Source: Roseovarius indicus (lineage in GTDB: Bacteria > Pseudomonadota > Alphaproteobacteria > Rhodobacterales > Rhodobacteraceae). Taken from it: 64,000 nucleotides of DNA. A model generated the notes under the pieces. The model worked only from the letters and a program-made list of their open reading frames with translations. It had not been told where the DNA came from and did no database searches. The translations under genes were made by a program, and so were the position numbers. How positions within the stretch are numbered: position 1 is the stretch's first letter; every line of letters starts with the position of its first letter. This document shows positions 17,415 through 26,479 of the stretch, piece by piece. Where the stretch lies: assembly GCF_008728195.1 (NCBI RefSeq), contig NZ_CP031598.1, forward strand, positions 1,302,001-1,366,000, read 5' to 3'.

Positions 17415-18852
17415 TGATCGTCTTGACCCGCGAAAACTCGAGCAGCGCCATCAGCCCCTTTTCCCGCCCGTGGCCCGATTTGCGTACCCCGCCAAACGGC
17501 AATTCGATCCCGCCGCCCGCCCCGTAGCCGTTGATGAACACCTGTCCACAGCGCAGGGCCTTGGCCACCCGGTATTGCCGCCCGCCATCCCGGGTCCAGA
17601 TGCCCGCGGCAAGCCCGAACTCCGTGCCGTTGGCAATACGTACCGCGTCGGCTTCGTCCTCGAACGGGATGGCGGCCAGCACCGGGCCAAAGACCTCCTG
17701 CTGCGCCAGCCGGTCGGCCGGGTCCACCGGCCCGTAAAGCCGCGGGGCGACATAGTATCCCTCTTTCGGCGCCTCAGGGTCGACCTGGCCCTCGGCCATA
17801 AGGGGCGCGCCCGCCGTGCGCAGGAACTCCTCGACCCGGCCCTTCTGTTTCAGGGAGATCAGTGCGCCAAGGTCCCTGTCGGCGCCATGAGACGAGGCGA
17901 CCAGCGTGCCGAACCGCTCGACAAGCCGCGCGGTCAGGGTCTCCCAGATGTCCCGATGCACCAGCACCCGCGAGCCGGCCGAACAGGTCTGCCCGCCGTT
18001 CTGAACGATCGCCCCGGTCAGCACCGGCAGCGCCTTCTCCAAATCGGCATCCTCGAACAGGATCTGGGGCGACTTGCCACCCAGTTCCAGCGTGCAGCCG
18101 ATGAAGTTCTTCGCCGCCTCGGTCTGGATCATCACGCCAACTTCCGGCGACCCGGTGAAGGAGATGAAATCAATGCCCGGATGCGACGAAAGCGCAGCCC
18201 CGGCCACGTGGCCCCGCCCGGTGACCACGTTCAGCGCCCCGTCGGGAAACCCCGCCTCCTGCGCCAGCGCGGCAAGGGCCAGCACGGTCAGGCAGGCATC
18301 TTCGGCCGGTTTGACGACGGTGGCATTGCCCATGGCAAGCGCCGGCGCGACAGTGCGGCCGAACATCTGCGCCGGGTAGTTCCACGGGATGATATGCGCG
18401 GTGACCCCATGGGGCTCATGCTCGGCGGTGACCGCGTAGCCGTTGAGAAACGGAATGACCTCGCCATGCAGCTTGTCTGCGGCGCCGCCGTAGAATTCGA
18501 AGTAGCGGGCGGTCGCCACCATGTCGGCGCGCGCCTGCTTCATGGGCTTGCCACAGTCCAGCGCCTCGATCCGGGCCAACCGGTCGGCGTGGTCGTCGAT
18601 CAGGCGGGCCAGCGCCATGAGCAGCCGGCCACGTTCGGTCGCCGTCAGCGCCGACCATGCCCCGCCGTCGAACGCCTCGCGTGCCGCCGCGACCGCCGCG
18701 TCGATATCTGTCGCGTCACTGTCGGCAATGGTCGCGAAGGGGGCGCCGTCGCTTGGGCAGATCATGTCGAGCGTCTTGCCCGACGCCGCGGGCTGCCAGC
18801 GCCCGCCGATCAGGTTGAGCGGGTCGGGAAGGGCAATGTCGAGGTCTTTCAT
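17398..18852 (-). CDS. aldehyde dehydrogenase family protein
   Basis: A 484-residue NAD(P)-dependent aldehyde dehydrogenase with catalytic C290 (NGGQTCSAG), general base E256 (TLELGGKSP) and the cofactor segment SFTGSPEVG. ATG 18852 has AAAGGAG upstream. It is divergent from the quinone oxidoreductase; the TTCGAA palindrome at 18899-18914 lies between them, so both are likely under the GntR protein at 23176. In the proposed pathway it oxidises the aldehyde made by the GMC enzyme to an acid. It could instead serve the dehydrogenase trimer with which it converges. Confidence 0.92.
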   Translation of the reverse strand: MKDLDIALPDPLNLIGGRWQPAASGKTLDMICPSDGAPFATIADSDATDIDAAVAAAREAFDGGAWSALTATERGRLLMALARLIDDHADRLARIEALDCGKPMKQARADMVATARYFEFYGGAADKLHGEVIPFLNGYAVTAEHEPHGVTAHIIPWNYPAQMFGRTVAPALAMGNATVVKPAEDACLTVLALAALAQEAGFPDGALNVVTGRGHVAGAALSSHPGIDFISFTGSPEVGVMIQTEAAKNFIGCTLELGGKSPQILFEDADLEKALPVLTGAIVQNGGQTCSAGSRVLVHRDIWETLTARLVERFGTLVASSHGADRDLGALISLKQKGRVEEFLRTAGAPLMAEGQVDPEAPKEGYYVAPRLYGPVDPADRLAQQEVFGPVLAAIPFEDEADAVRIANGTEFGLAAGIWTRDGGRQYRVAKALRCGQVFINGYGAGGGIELPFGGVRKSGHGREKGLMALLEFSRVKTIINHHG

Positions 18853-18888
18853 CAGGGGCTCCTTTGCGGTTGCGTGGCGGGTCGCAGC

Positions 18889-18917
18889 TTGACCCGATTT
18901 ATGTTCGAACATAATAA
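18889..18917 (+). promoter_or_regulatory. promoter with embedded TTCGAA operator (ALDH / quinone oxidoreductase divergent region)
   Basis: TTATGTTC-GAACATAA at 18899-18914 is a perfect 16-bp palindrome. It occupies the spacer of a good sigma-70-like promoter toward the right: TTGACC (18889-18894), 17 bp, TAATAA (18912-18917). A repressor bound here would block the quinone oxidoreductase promoter. Related sites are at 23053, 31108 and 31162. Confidence 0.75.
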
Positions 18918-18967
18918 GGACGGCGAGGCCCGGTAGCGGCCAGACACCTATTATACGGGAGCGCGAC

Positions 18968-19942
18968 ATGCCGAACGCCATCGTCCTGCGGGAATTCGGA
19001 CCGGCCGAAAACCTTGTCTTCGAAGAGGTCGCGCGCCCCGAGCCCGGGCCGGGCCAGCTGCGCCTTCGCGTCTCCGCGATCGGCGCGAATTACCATGATG
19101 TCTACGTGCGCACCGGTCTTTACCGCACGCTCGACCTGCCGGGCGTTCCGGGGATCGAACTGGTCGGCGTGGTCGAAGCGCTGGGCGAGGGGGTGACCGG
19201 CCCGGCCCCCGGCACGCGCGTCGCCTGCGTGACCGGCCGTTATGGCTGCTATACCGAGGAAGCGGTGGTGCCGGCAGAGCTGGTGCTGCCGATGCCCGAT
19301 GCCGTCAGTGACGAGGCCGCGGCCGCCGGCATGCTGAAAGGGCTGACAGCCGCCATGTTGCTGACCGAAGCCTACCGGGTGGGGGCCGAAACGACCCTGC
19401 TGATCCACGCCGGCGCGGGTGGCGTCGGCCAGATCGTGACACGGTGGGCCAAGGCGCTCGGCGCGACCGTGATTTCCACCGTCGGGTCCGAAGCGAAGGC
19501 CCGCGTTGCCCAGGCGTGCGGCGCAGATCACGTCATCCTTTACCGCGAGGAGGATTTCGTCGCACGCGTGAAGGAAATAACCGGCGGCCGCGGTGTCGAT
19601 GTCGCCTACGACTCGGTCGGGAAGGACACCTTCGCAGGCTCGCTCGATTGCCTTGCCCCGTTGGGGCATCTCGTGAATTTCGGCCAGGCGTCCGGCCCGG
19701 TGCCGCCGTTCGAGGTGTCGCGCCTCGCCGCCGGGTCGCATACGCTTCTGCGGCCGATCATCTTTCACTACCTGGCCGATCCCGCGCGGCGCGGACCTCT
19801 CTTCGAAATGTTGCTCGGGGCGATGGAGGCGGGCCTCGTCACACCCGACGTCGCCCTGAGCCTGCCCCTCTCCGAAGCGGCCGAGGCGCATCGGGCGCTG
19901 GAAAGCCGCGCGCTGGCAGGGGCGGTGATCCTGCGCCCGTGA
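18968..19942 (+). CDS. zinc-independent quinone oxidoreductase (MDR superfamily)
   Basis: A 324-residue NADPH-dependent oxidoreductase of the QOR/crotonyl-CoA-reductase-like branch. It lacks zinc ligands and shows IGANYHDVYVRTGLY and the nucleotide-binding LIHAGAGGVGQIVTRWAK. It could reduce a quinone or an enone/enoyl thioester. It is preceded by a promoter with the TTCGAA palindrome, linking it to the GntR-controlled catabolic genes. It converges on the TRAP small-permease gene with 14 bp between stops. Confidence 0.88.
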   Translation: MPNAIVLREFGPAENLVFEEVARPEPGPGQLRLRVSAIGANYHDVYVRTGLYRTLDLPGVPGIELVGVVEALGEGVTGPAPGTRVACVTGRYGCYTEEAVVPAELVLPMPDAVSDEAAAAGMLKGLTAAMLLTEAYRVGAETTLLIHAGAGGVGQIVTRWAKALGATVISTVGSEAKARVAQACGADHVILYREEDFVARVKEITGGRGVDVAYDSVGKDTFAGSLDCLAPLGHLVNFGQASGPVPPFEVSRLAAGSHTLLRPIIFHYLADPARRGPLFEMLLGAMEAGLVTPDVALSLPLSEAAEAHRALESRALAGAVILRP

Positions 19943-19956
19943 TCGCGCCGCGGTGG

Positions 19957-20457
19957 TCATCCCCTGAAGATCGCCACCGCGTCGACCCAGAACAGCCGCA
20001 GCATTTCCAGCAGCATGAGCAGGAAGGCAAGCGGCATCATCACGGCAATCGGCCAGAGCAGCCAGGTATCCGTGCCGATCTGCATCGTCCGGCCCGTGTC
20101 GACCGCCTTCATCACGAAGGTCGAGCTGAAATAGAGAATGGCGAGGTAGACCGCGATCTCGACCGCCAGCACGGCCGCCCCGAGGGCACGCGCGGCAAGA
20201 CGCGGCAGATGCTCGGAGAGAAGCTCGAAGCGGGGAAACAACCCCTCGCGATGAGCCAGCGGCATCGCCCAGAACACGATCAGCGGGAACAGCACCCGCT
20301 CGATCAGGTTATAGCCGCCGGGAATGAGGTCGGTATGCAGGACATAGCGGCCGAAAACCCCGGCGACCGTGATCAGCATCACCGCAAGGATGCACAGCCC
20401 GGCTCCGATCCCGGCCATGTTCTTTTCGATCAGTCCGATTGCAGACCAGAAGCGCAT
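19957..20457 (-). CDS. TRAP transporter small permease (second system)
   Basis: A 166-residue membrane protein with four hydrophobic segments, including GLCILAVMLITVAGVFGRYV and LLWPIAVMMPLAFLLMLLEM. The GRY after the first helix and the overall size fit DctQ. It is the last gene of the binding-protein, large-permease, small-permease operon read leftward from 22947. Nine bases separate it from the large-permease stop. Confidence 0.85.
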   Translation of the reverse strand: MRFWSAIGLIEKNMAGIGAGLCILAVMLITVAGVFGRYVLHTDLIPGGYNLIERVLFPLIVFWAMPLAHREGLFPRFELLSEHLPRLAARALGAAVLAVEIAVYLAILYFSSTFVMKAVDTGRTMQIGTDTWLLWPIAVMMPLAFLLMLLEMLRLFWVDAVAIFRG

Positions 20458-20466
20458 TTCAAGCTC

Positions 20467-21774
20467 CTATCGGATATGGGCGGGCAGCCAGGTCACCAGC
20501 GGCGGCCAGAGCAGCATCGTGGCGGCCACGGTGACCGCGGCGATAAAGGCAAAGAGCGTCGTCGGCCGGAAGACCTTGGCCACCGGCACGTTCGACACGC
20601 TGGCAGCGGCATAGGTCGACAGGCCCACGGGCGGTGTCAGGAGGCCGAGCGTGATCATGAAGCTCGCAAGAATACCGAACCAAAGCATGTCGACCTGCGC
20701 GGCTTCCAGCATGGGCTGCACGATCGGGATGAGCAGGATGATCACCGCGATGGATTCCAGGATCATGCCGGCAATGAAGATGACAAGCATCAGAACGGCC
20801 ACCAGCATCAGCGGCTGATCAATCATCGGCTCGGCAGCAGACAGGATCGTGCGCGGCAGTTGCGAAAAGCTCAGGAACCGCGAGAACACCTGGGCGGCGA
20901 TCACCAGAAGCACCAGCATCGCCGTGACCTTGGCCGACTCGGTAAGGGCGGCGTAGATGTCGCGCAACCCGATCCGGCGCATGGCCAGCATGCCGGTCAG
21001 CGCGGCAAAGGCGCCCATGGCGCCGGCTTCGCCGACCGTGACGATGCCGCCGTAGATGCTGCCGAAGACGACGAACATCAGGAAGAGCACGAACAGGAAC
21101 GAGATGATCGTGCCGGGCCCGATGGGTTCGTCCTCGATCACCGTGGCATCGCTGCCGCGGGCCTCGGGCCGGATGTCGGAAAAGGCCCAGAGGCAGAAGA
21201 TGAAAACCAGGATGCAAAGGATCGCAGGCCCGATGGAGGCGATGAAGAGCGCCCCGATCGGCACCAGGGTCATGGAGCCGTAGATGATGACGATGATGCT
21301 GGGGGGGATGATGGCCGAAAGCGACCCACCAATGGCGGCCAGACCCACGGCGAAAACCTTGGTATAACCCGATTTTTCAAGCTCGGGCCCGGTAAGGACC
21401 GCAAGAGAGGCGGCGCTCGCGCTGCCTGACCCCGAAACCGCGCCGAGCATTCCGCCCGTGAGGATCGTGGCCACACCGAGCGGCAGCCGCCTTGGGCCCG
21501 CAAGACGCCGCCCGATACGGAAAAGATCGACGATCACGTTGCCCTTGAGCAGGGCCTGCGCCATCAGCAGATAGAGCGGCACAATGGAAAGCGAATAGGT
21601 CGAGGCGGTGAAGAAGATGTCCTGTCCGACCAGCCCGTGCAGCACGCGCGGCCCGGCCCACAGATAGACCCCGACCAGCCCGGCCCCGAAAAGGCAGGTT
21701 GCCACGGCCTGTCCGAGGAAAAGGGCGATGGCGAACCAGGCTCCGACGAACCAAAGCGTGAATTCATGGGACAT
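20467..21774 (-). CDS. TRAP transporter large permease (second system)
   Basis: A 435-residue DctM-type permease core. Family segments include GAVSGSGSASAASLAVLTGP, SLSAIIPPSIIVIIYGSMT and, in the second half, GLLTPPVGLSTYAAASVSN. It follows the binding-protein gene across a 69-bp gap with a stem-loop. The operon start has a promoter overlapped by a TTCGAA operator, so uptake is likely induced together with the catabolic operon at 23892-31059. Confidence 0.9.
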   Translation of the reverse strand: MSHEFTLWFVGAWFAIALFLGQAVATCLFGAGLVGVYLWAGPRVLHGLVGQDIFFTASTYSLSIVPLYLLMAQALLKGNVIVDLFRIGRRLAGPRRLPLGVATILTGGMLGAVSGSGSASAASLAVLTGPELEKSGYTKVFAVGLAAIGGSLSAIIPPSIIVIIYGSMTLVPIGALFIASIGPAILCILVFIFCLWAFSDIRPEARGSDATVIEDEPIGPGTIISFLFVLFLMFVVFGSIYGGIVTVGEAGAMGAFAALTGMLAMRRIGLRDIYAALTESAKVTAMLVLLVIAAQVFSRFLSFSQLPRTILSAAEPMIDQPLMLVAVLMLVIFIAGMILESIAVIILLIPIVQPMLEAAQVDMLWFGILASFMITLGLLTPPVGLSTYAAASVSNVPVAKVFRPTTLFAFIAAVTVAATMLLWPPLVTWLPAHIR

Positions 21775-21808
21775 GGCACTCTCCCCCCTGCCGATCCGGT
21801 CGGATACC

Positions 21809-21837
21809 GGCGGCGGCGCACCAGACGCGCCGCTGCC
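21809..21837. terminator. stem-loop after the second TRAP binding-protein gene
   Basis: GGCGGCGGCGC (21809-21819) and GCGCCGCTGCC (21827-21837) form an 11-bp stem with one mismatch around a 7-base loop. It lies between the binding-protein stop and the large-permease start on the minus-strand transcript, with no U-run. A role in favouring binding-protein mRNA is likely. Confidence 0.55.
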
Positions 21838-21843
21838 GTCGAC

Positions 21844-22947
21844 TCAGAGTCCGAGATACTCGGAAATGCCGGTCGGAAGCACACCGCCTTCGGCAACGAT
21901 GTACTCACCATAGAGCTTTGCCGCGGCCTTGGCAGGATGGCCCTGCGCTTCGAGCTTCTCGATCCACTCGACCCAGGTGTCCTCGGCCGCCTTGGCGATA
22001 TGGGCCTGCATCTCGGGTGAAAGATCGTCGATCGCAACGAATTCCGACCCGGCATCGACGGCGACCTGGCGCACCGCGCCCACACCTTCTTCCCACTGCT
22101 GTGCCGCGTCGATCGACACCTGGCGGGCCGTCTCGTCGAAGATCTTCTGTTCTTCCGGCGACATCCGGTTCCATGCGTCCTGGGTGATCGCCAGATAGCT
22201 TTCCCACTGGCCGATCGACACGCCTTCGATCGTGTATTTCAGAAGCTGCTCCATGGAGTAACTCTTCCAGTCGACCACGGCGAGCACGATCCCCTCGATC
22301 GTGCCGCGCGACAGCGCCTCGTAGGCTTGAGAGGCGGGCATCGTGACCGGCGTGGCGCCGAGTTTCTCGAGCACGATGGTCTGAAGACCCGAGCCCGCAC
22401 GCATGGGGACGCCCTGGAAATCGCCGGGCGCTTCAAGTTTCTTGCCGGTGGTCGAGATGGAATAGGCCGCGGTGGCGCCGATGCCCCAGCCGATGATGCC
22501 CTTGTCGCCGATCTCGTAGTCGTAGAACGTCTTGCCGTCGACCAGCTCGACGTCGCTGTCCATCAAGTTCTGGAACGCCCGGGTGACCATGACCGAGTCG
22601 GTCTCGTATGTCGGCAATTGCGTGACTTCGCTCAGCGGGAAGGCGCCTTCGTGGTAGGGCGCAACCAGCGGGTCGATGATGTCGACAACGCCGTTCTGCA
22701 GCGCATCGAGCTCACGGCCAAGGCCGGTCAACTCGCCCGCGAAGAACGGCGTGAAGGTCATCTCGCCACTGGTCTTCTCCTCGAGCCGTTCCATCAGCAC
22801 CTCCTTGTGGGCCGAAACCCAGAGATGCGCGCGCGGCAGCGAAGAGGCGATTGAGAAATTGTCGGCGTGAGCGGCGCTTGCCAGCCCGATTGCGGTGGCG
22901 ACAGCGGCCGCCCGTGTGCCGATACGGCGCACGACGTTGATGTTCAT
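21844..22947 (-). CDS. TRAP transporter substrate-binding protein (second system)
   Basis: A 367-residue periplasmic protein with a 28-residue signal peptide ending SAAHA before DNFSIAS. The DctP-family arginine is in FQGVPMRAGSG, which argues for a carboxylate-bearing ligand. First gene of its operon, it lies divergent from the GntR regulator with two TTCGAA-type sites between. The ligand is presumably the substrate, or acid product, handled by the neighbouring CoA pathway. Confidence 0.92.
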   Translation of the reverse strand: MNINVVRRIGTRAAAVATAIGLASAAHADNFSIASSLPRAHLWVSAHKEVLMERLEEKTSGEMTFTPFFAGELTGLGRELDALQNGVVDIIDPLVAPYHEGAFPLSEVTQLPTYETDSVMVTRAFQNLMDSDVELVDGKTFYDYEIGDKGIIGWGIGATAAYSISTTGKKLEAPGDFQGVPMRAGSGLQTIVLEKLGATPVTMPASQAYEALSRGTIEGIVLAVVDWKSYSMEQLLKYTIEGVSIGQWESYLAITQDAWNRMSPEEQKIFDETARQVSIDAAQQWEEGVGAVRQVAVDAGSEFVAIDDLSPEMQAHIAKAAEDTWVEWIEKLEAQGHPAKAAAKLYGEYIVAEGGVLPTGISEYLGL

Positions 22948-23051
22948 AATGGTAGTCCTCCCTAACCATCCCGACCCCTCGATCGGAACATTCGTCGGGT
23001 AACGCCGGCCCCGTCTGCGCGGTGTATTTTGGCATGATTACCCTAGGTATT

Positions 23052-23080
23052 ATTATATTCGAACAAAATACCTCGCACAA
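23052..23080 (-). promoter_or_regulatory. promoter of the second TRAP operon with overlapping TTCGAA operator
   Basis: On the minus strand TTGTGC (23080-23075), 17 bp, then a consensus TATAAT (23057-23052). The operator TTATATTCGAACAAAA (23053-23068) overlaps the -10 and the spacer, the classic position for repression. Confidence 0.75.
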
Positions 23081-23093
23081 GACATGTTGGCAA

Positions 23094-23109
23094 ATTTATT
23101 CGGACTAAA
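23094..23109. promoter_or_regulatory. second, weaker TTCGAA-type site
   Basis: ATTTATTCGGACTAAA keeps the core spacing of the palindrome with 10 of 16 consensus matches. It lies 41 bp (about four DNA turns) from the site at 23053 and 67 bp upstream of the GntR start, so it may serve autoregulation or looping. Confidence 0.4.
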
Positions 23110-23175
23110 TATCATGGTCTGGACAAGTCCGCGACGCGCCGTGGATGGTGGAAGCCCCGATTCAGGAGACCATTA

Positions 23176-23895
23176 ATGACCGACGGCAGGACTGCAACGA
23201 TCCATCACTCGGTGCTGGCCGACGAATTGCAGCAGGAGATCGTCAGCGGCGCCTACAATGTCGGTGAACGGTTCCCGACCGAGGCCGATCTGCAGGAGCG
23301 TTTCGGCGTGGGCCGGTACACCGTGCGCAAGGCTTTGAAAGTGCTGACAGAGCGGGGCATGATCGCGCGGAAGCGCAAGAGCGGGTCTGTCGTCACCTCG
23401 ACAAAGCCGCTCTCGCAATACATCCACAGCCTTCGCGACATCCGCGGCCTGACGGAATTCGGCCGCTCTACCGACCTTGCGATCAAGCAACAGGGGTTCG
23501 TCGTTCTCGAAAAGACCGATCAGGATACGGGCGGTCGGTATTACCGCCTGGCCGGGCTTCGCAGGCGCAAGGCTGACAACATGCCGCTTTGCTGGTCGGA
23601 GATCCTGATCGCCGAGGCCTATGCGGATATCCGTAACCAGGGCACGGGCGACGATTCTCCGATCTACGAGAAGATCCTCGAAAAGTACGAGCTGAAGCTG
23701 GGATATGTCGAGCAGAGCGTGTCGGCCATCCCTCTCAACCCCGCGATGCGCGACCTGCTGGAAGCCGGCGAGGAGGTTGCAGCGCTCATGGTCGAGCGAA
23801 AGTACTTCGAGGCGGGCGGCACCGTGTTCGAGCGGTCGCGCAACATCTACCCCGGCATGCGCTACGTCATGACCAACGTCTTCCGCGAACGCTAG
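23176..23895 (+). CDS. GntR-family regulator, HutC subfamily (UTRA domain)
   Basis: A 239-residue regulator. The winged HTH occupies about residues 10-75 (PTEADLQERFGVGRYTVRKAL), and the rest is a UTRA ligand-binding domain ending in RNIYPGMRYVMTNVF. AGGAG precedes ATG 23176. It is divergent from the TRAP operon and convergent with the GMC gene, overlapping its stop by 4 bases. Its central position makes it the best candidate to bind the TTCGAA palindromes at 18899, 23053, 31108 and 31162, most likely as a substrate-released repressor. Confidence 0.92.
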   Translation: MTDGRTATIHHSVLADELQQEIVSGAYNVGERFPTEADLQERFGVGRYTVRKALKVLTERGMIARKRKSGSVVTSTKPLSQYIHSLRDIRGLTEFGRSTDLAIKQQGFVVLEKTDQDTGGRYYRLAGLRRRKADNMPLCWSEILIAEAYADIRNQGTGDDSPIYEKILEKYELKLGYVEQSVSAIPLNPAMRDLLEAGEEVAALMVERKYFEAGGTVFERSRNIYPGMRYVMTNVFRER

Positions 23896-25508
23896 GTCGC
23901 GCCGATGATCGTGTCGGCGGCTTTCTCGGCGATCACGTAGGTCGCGGCCATCGTGTTGGCCGATGGCATCGAGGGCATGATCGACGCATCGACCACGCGC
24001 AGGCCGTCGATGCCATGCACCTTCAAGTCGGGGCCGACCACGGCCATCGGATCGGTCTCGGGCCCCATGCGGCAGGTGCTGATGAAATGGAACACGGTCG
24101 AGCCGAGGGTGCGGGCATAATCGAGGATCTCGTCATCGGTCGTGACCTCTGCACCGGGGCTTTCGAGCGCGACGAGATATGGCGCCATGGCCTTGGAGTC
24201 CATCAGCTTACGGGTCCAGCGGACCGCCGAGACGATGACACGGCGGTCGGTCTCGGCAGACAGGTAATTGGGCTGGATCTCTGGTGTTTCGCGCGGGTCC
24301 AGGCTGCGGGCCCGCACGTGCCCCTTGCTTTCCGGGCGTTGTTGCCATGCGCCACAGGTCATGCCGTCATAGCTGTCGAGCAGGCCGACGATGCCTCCGG
24401 CAAAGCTGGCGGGGGCGAAGGTGAACTGGATGTCCGGCTGATCGAGCGCGGGATCGGATTTCCAGAAGGCATAGGCGAGCGATGGGCTCAGCGACAGGAC
24501 GCTTGGCCGGCGCAGGGCGTATTTGACCGCTTCCATCATGAGGGGAAGGCCGCGCGTCATCCGGTTGATCGTGCGCACGCCCTTGACCCGCGCGGTCGCG
24601 CGGATGGCCCAATGATCCTGAAGGTTGGCGCCCACGCCGGGCAAGTCATGCACGACAGGCGCGCCAAGATCGTTCAGCAGGTCGGACGGTCCGACACCCG
24701 AGATTTGCAGAAGCCGTGGCGAGTTGAGTGCGCCGCCACACAGGATGACCTCTCGTTCCGCCCTTATCGTGTGTTCGGTTCCGTCTGCGCGCATCAGCAC
24801 GACGCCGGTCGCACGTCGGCCGTCAAACTGGATGCGTTTCACCACAGCTTCGGAGATAAGGCGCAGGTTGCCGCGGCGGCGGGCGGGGCCGAGGAAACTG
24901 CGCGCGGCGCTGCGGCGACGCCCCCCCTCGATGACCCGCTGATAGAACCCAGCCCCGGCCTGATCGGGGCCGTTGTAATCGGTGTTGCGCGGGATGCCGT
25001 TCTCGACGGCGGCCTCGACGAAAGCGTCGCACAGAGTATGCGGCCAGTCGAGATCGGAAACCGGCAGCCCCCCCGATCGCCCGCGATAGGCGTCGTCCCC
25101 GCCCGTGCCGAGGCGCCGCTCGGTTCGGCGGAACAGTGGCAGCAGGTCGTCGTAACTCCAGCCCGGGTTGCCGCGCTGCGCCCAGCTATCGTAATCGGTC
25201 CGCTGGCCGCGGTTGTAGCACATCCCGTTGATCGAGCTCGAGCCTCCGAGGGTTCGGCCCTGGGTCGCCGGAATGGGGCGGTTCGCCGTGCCCTCACTCG
25301 GTTCTGAGGTGAATTGCCAGGTGTATCTGGGGTTCACGAGGGTCTTGATGTAGCCCGCCGGCATGTGAATGAACGGGTGGCTGTCCCGCGGGCCGGCCTC
25401 GATCACGCAGACATTGCGGGTGCCGTCTTCGGTCAGCCGGTCGGCCAGCAGGCATCCGGCGGTGCCTGCTCCGATGACGATGTAATCATGTGTCTCGCTC
25501 GCGGTCAT
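23892..25508 (-). CDS. GMC-family oxidoreductase (choline/alcohol dehydrogenase-like)
   Basis: A 538-residue FAD flavoenzyme that oxidises a primary alcohol to an aldehyde. The FAD motif is YIVIGAGTAGCLLADRL. The active-site pair is the His in VFHFISTCRMG and the Asn in DASIMPSMPSANTMAATYV, as in choline oxidase-type members. ATG 25508 has AGAGGAA upstream; an ATG at 25547 is less likely. It is the last gene of the six-gene operon read leftward from 31059. With the aldehyde dehydrogenase at 17398 it could turn an alcohol into the acid that enters the CoA branch. Confidence 0.9.
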   Translation of the reverse strand: MTASETHDYIVIGAGTAGCLLADRLTEDGTRNVCVIEAGPRDSHPFIHMPAGYIKTLVNPRYTWQFTSEPSEGTANRPIPATQGRTLGGSSSINGMCYNRGQRTDYDSWAQRGNPGWSYDDLLPLFRRTERRLGTGGDDAYRGRSGGLPVSDLDWPHTLCDAFVEAAVENGIPRNTDYNGPDQAGAGFYQRVIEGGRRRSAARSFLGPARRRGNLRLISEAVVKRIQFDGRRATGVVLMRADGTEHTIRAEREVILCGGALNSPRLLQISGVGPSDLLNDLGAPVVHDLPGVGANLQDHWAIRATARVKGVRTINRMTRGLPLMMEAVKYALRRPSVLSLSPSLAYAFWKSDPALDQPDIQFTFAPASFAGGIVGLLDSYDGMTCGAWQQRPESKGHVRARSLDPRETPEIQPNYLSAETDRRVIVSAVRWTRKLMDSKAMAPYLVALESPGAEVTTDDEILDYARTLGSTVFHFISTCRMGPETDPMAVVGPDLKVHGIDGLRVVDASIMPSMPSANTMAATYVIAEKAADTIIGAT

Positions 25509-25527
25509 GTCGTTCCTCTTGCGCGTA

Positions 25528-26475
25528 TCAAGCCATGGCGGTGGCAAGCGATGGATAGCTTTCGGCCAAGCCTGGAATGCCCGCCTTTTGCACCGCGCCG
25601 CCCAGTGTTTCGTTCGGCAGCCAAGCCGACAGCCGGCTGCGAAGATCCAACAGCGCCCTCATGTCTATACCGGTGGAAAGCCCCTGCGTTTCCAGCAGGT
25701 AGACGGTATCTTCCGTGTCGATATTGCCCGTGGCGCCGGGCGCGAATGGGCAGCCGCCCAACCCTCCCAGCGAGGCGTCAAAGCGGCGGATGCCGGTCTC
25801 GACAGCCGCCATGACGTTTGCAAGGCCAAGACCGCGCGTGTCGTGAAAATGGGCGGCGACCGGGGTGCTTCCCGTTTCGGCCAGGACTGCGGCGAATAGC
25901 CGGCGTACCCTCAGCGGGTCGGCATAGCCCACGGTATCGGCGATCATGATCTCGTCGGCCCCGGCCTCGACTGCTTCCGCAACCAGCCGCAAAACATCGG
26001 CTTCCGCGACCTCACCCTGCAGGGTGCAGCCAAAGGCCGTGGCGATGCCACAGCTCAGGGCCACCTTCCCCTCGAGCCCACGGCTCCGGCGCTCGGCGGC
26101 CACTGCGCGAAAGGCCTCTACGGCTTCCTGGCGGGTGCGACGCACATTGGCGCGGCTGTGCATCTCGCTGGCCGAAATGACGTAGTTGATCTTGCCAATC
26201 CCGAGGTCATAGGCGCGCTCGGCCCCCTTCAGGTTGACGGCGAGGGCAGAGGCGAGCGTGCCCGGTACCTCGAGCGCGGCCGCAGTCACGGCGTCGGCAT
26301 CGGCAAACTGGGGAATGACATGCGGGGGGACGTAACTTGTGACTTCGATTTCCGGCAGGCCCGCGCCGGCCGCGGCTTCGATCCATTCCAGCTTGAGCTC
26401 AGTCGGCAGGACATCTTTCACCAGCTGCAATCCGTCGCGCAGCCCCACTTCCCTGATACGAACGAGATCGGCCAT
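25528..26475 (-). CDS. hydroxymethylglutaryl-CoA lyase-like enzyme
   Basis: A 315-residue DRE-TIM metallolyase that cleaves a 3-hydroxy-3-methylacyl-CoA (HMG-CoA or an analogue) into acetyl-CoA and a keto product. Catalytic residues are visible: R13-D14 in REVGLRDGLQ, metal ligands H209 and H211 in AAHFHDTRG, and C242 in the lyase signature GGLGGCPFAPGATGN. It lies between the enoyl-CoA hydratase (4-bp gap) and the GMC gene (19-bp gap). In the proposed pathway it is the final C-C cleavage step. Canonical HMG-CoA is possible, but a homologue acting on another branched hydroxyacyl-CoA fits equally. Confidence 0.92.
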   Translation of the reverse strand: MADLVRIREVGLRDGLQLVKDVLPTELKLEWIEAAAGAGLPEIEVTSYVPPHVIPQFADADAVTAAALEVPGTLASALAVNLKGAERAYDLGIGKINYVISASEMHSRANVRRTRQEAVEAFRAVAAERRSRGLEGKVALSCGIATAFGCTLQGEVAEADVLRLVAEAVEAGADEIMIADTVGYADPLRVRRLFAAVLAETGSTPVAAHFHDTRGLGLANVMAAVETGIRRFDASLGGLGGCPFAPGATGNIDTEDTVYLLETQGLSTGIDMRALLDLRSRLSAWLPNETLGGAVQKAGIPGLAESYPSLATAMA

Positions 26476-26479
26476 GCGC

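Noticed and set aside
17404..18936. 510-residue plus-strand open frame antisense to the aldehyde dehydrogenase
   Set aside because: No domain pattern; the minus strand carries a complete ALDH with catalytic C290 and E256.
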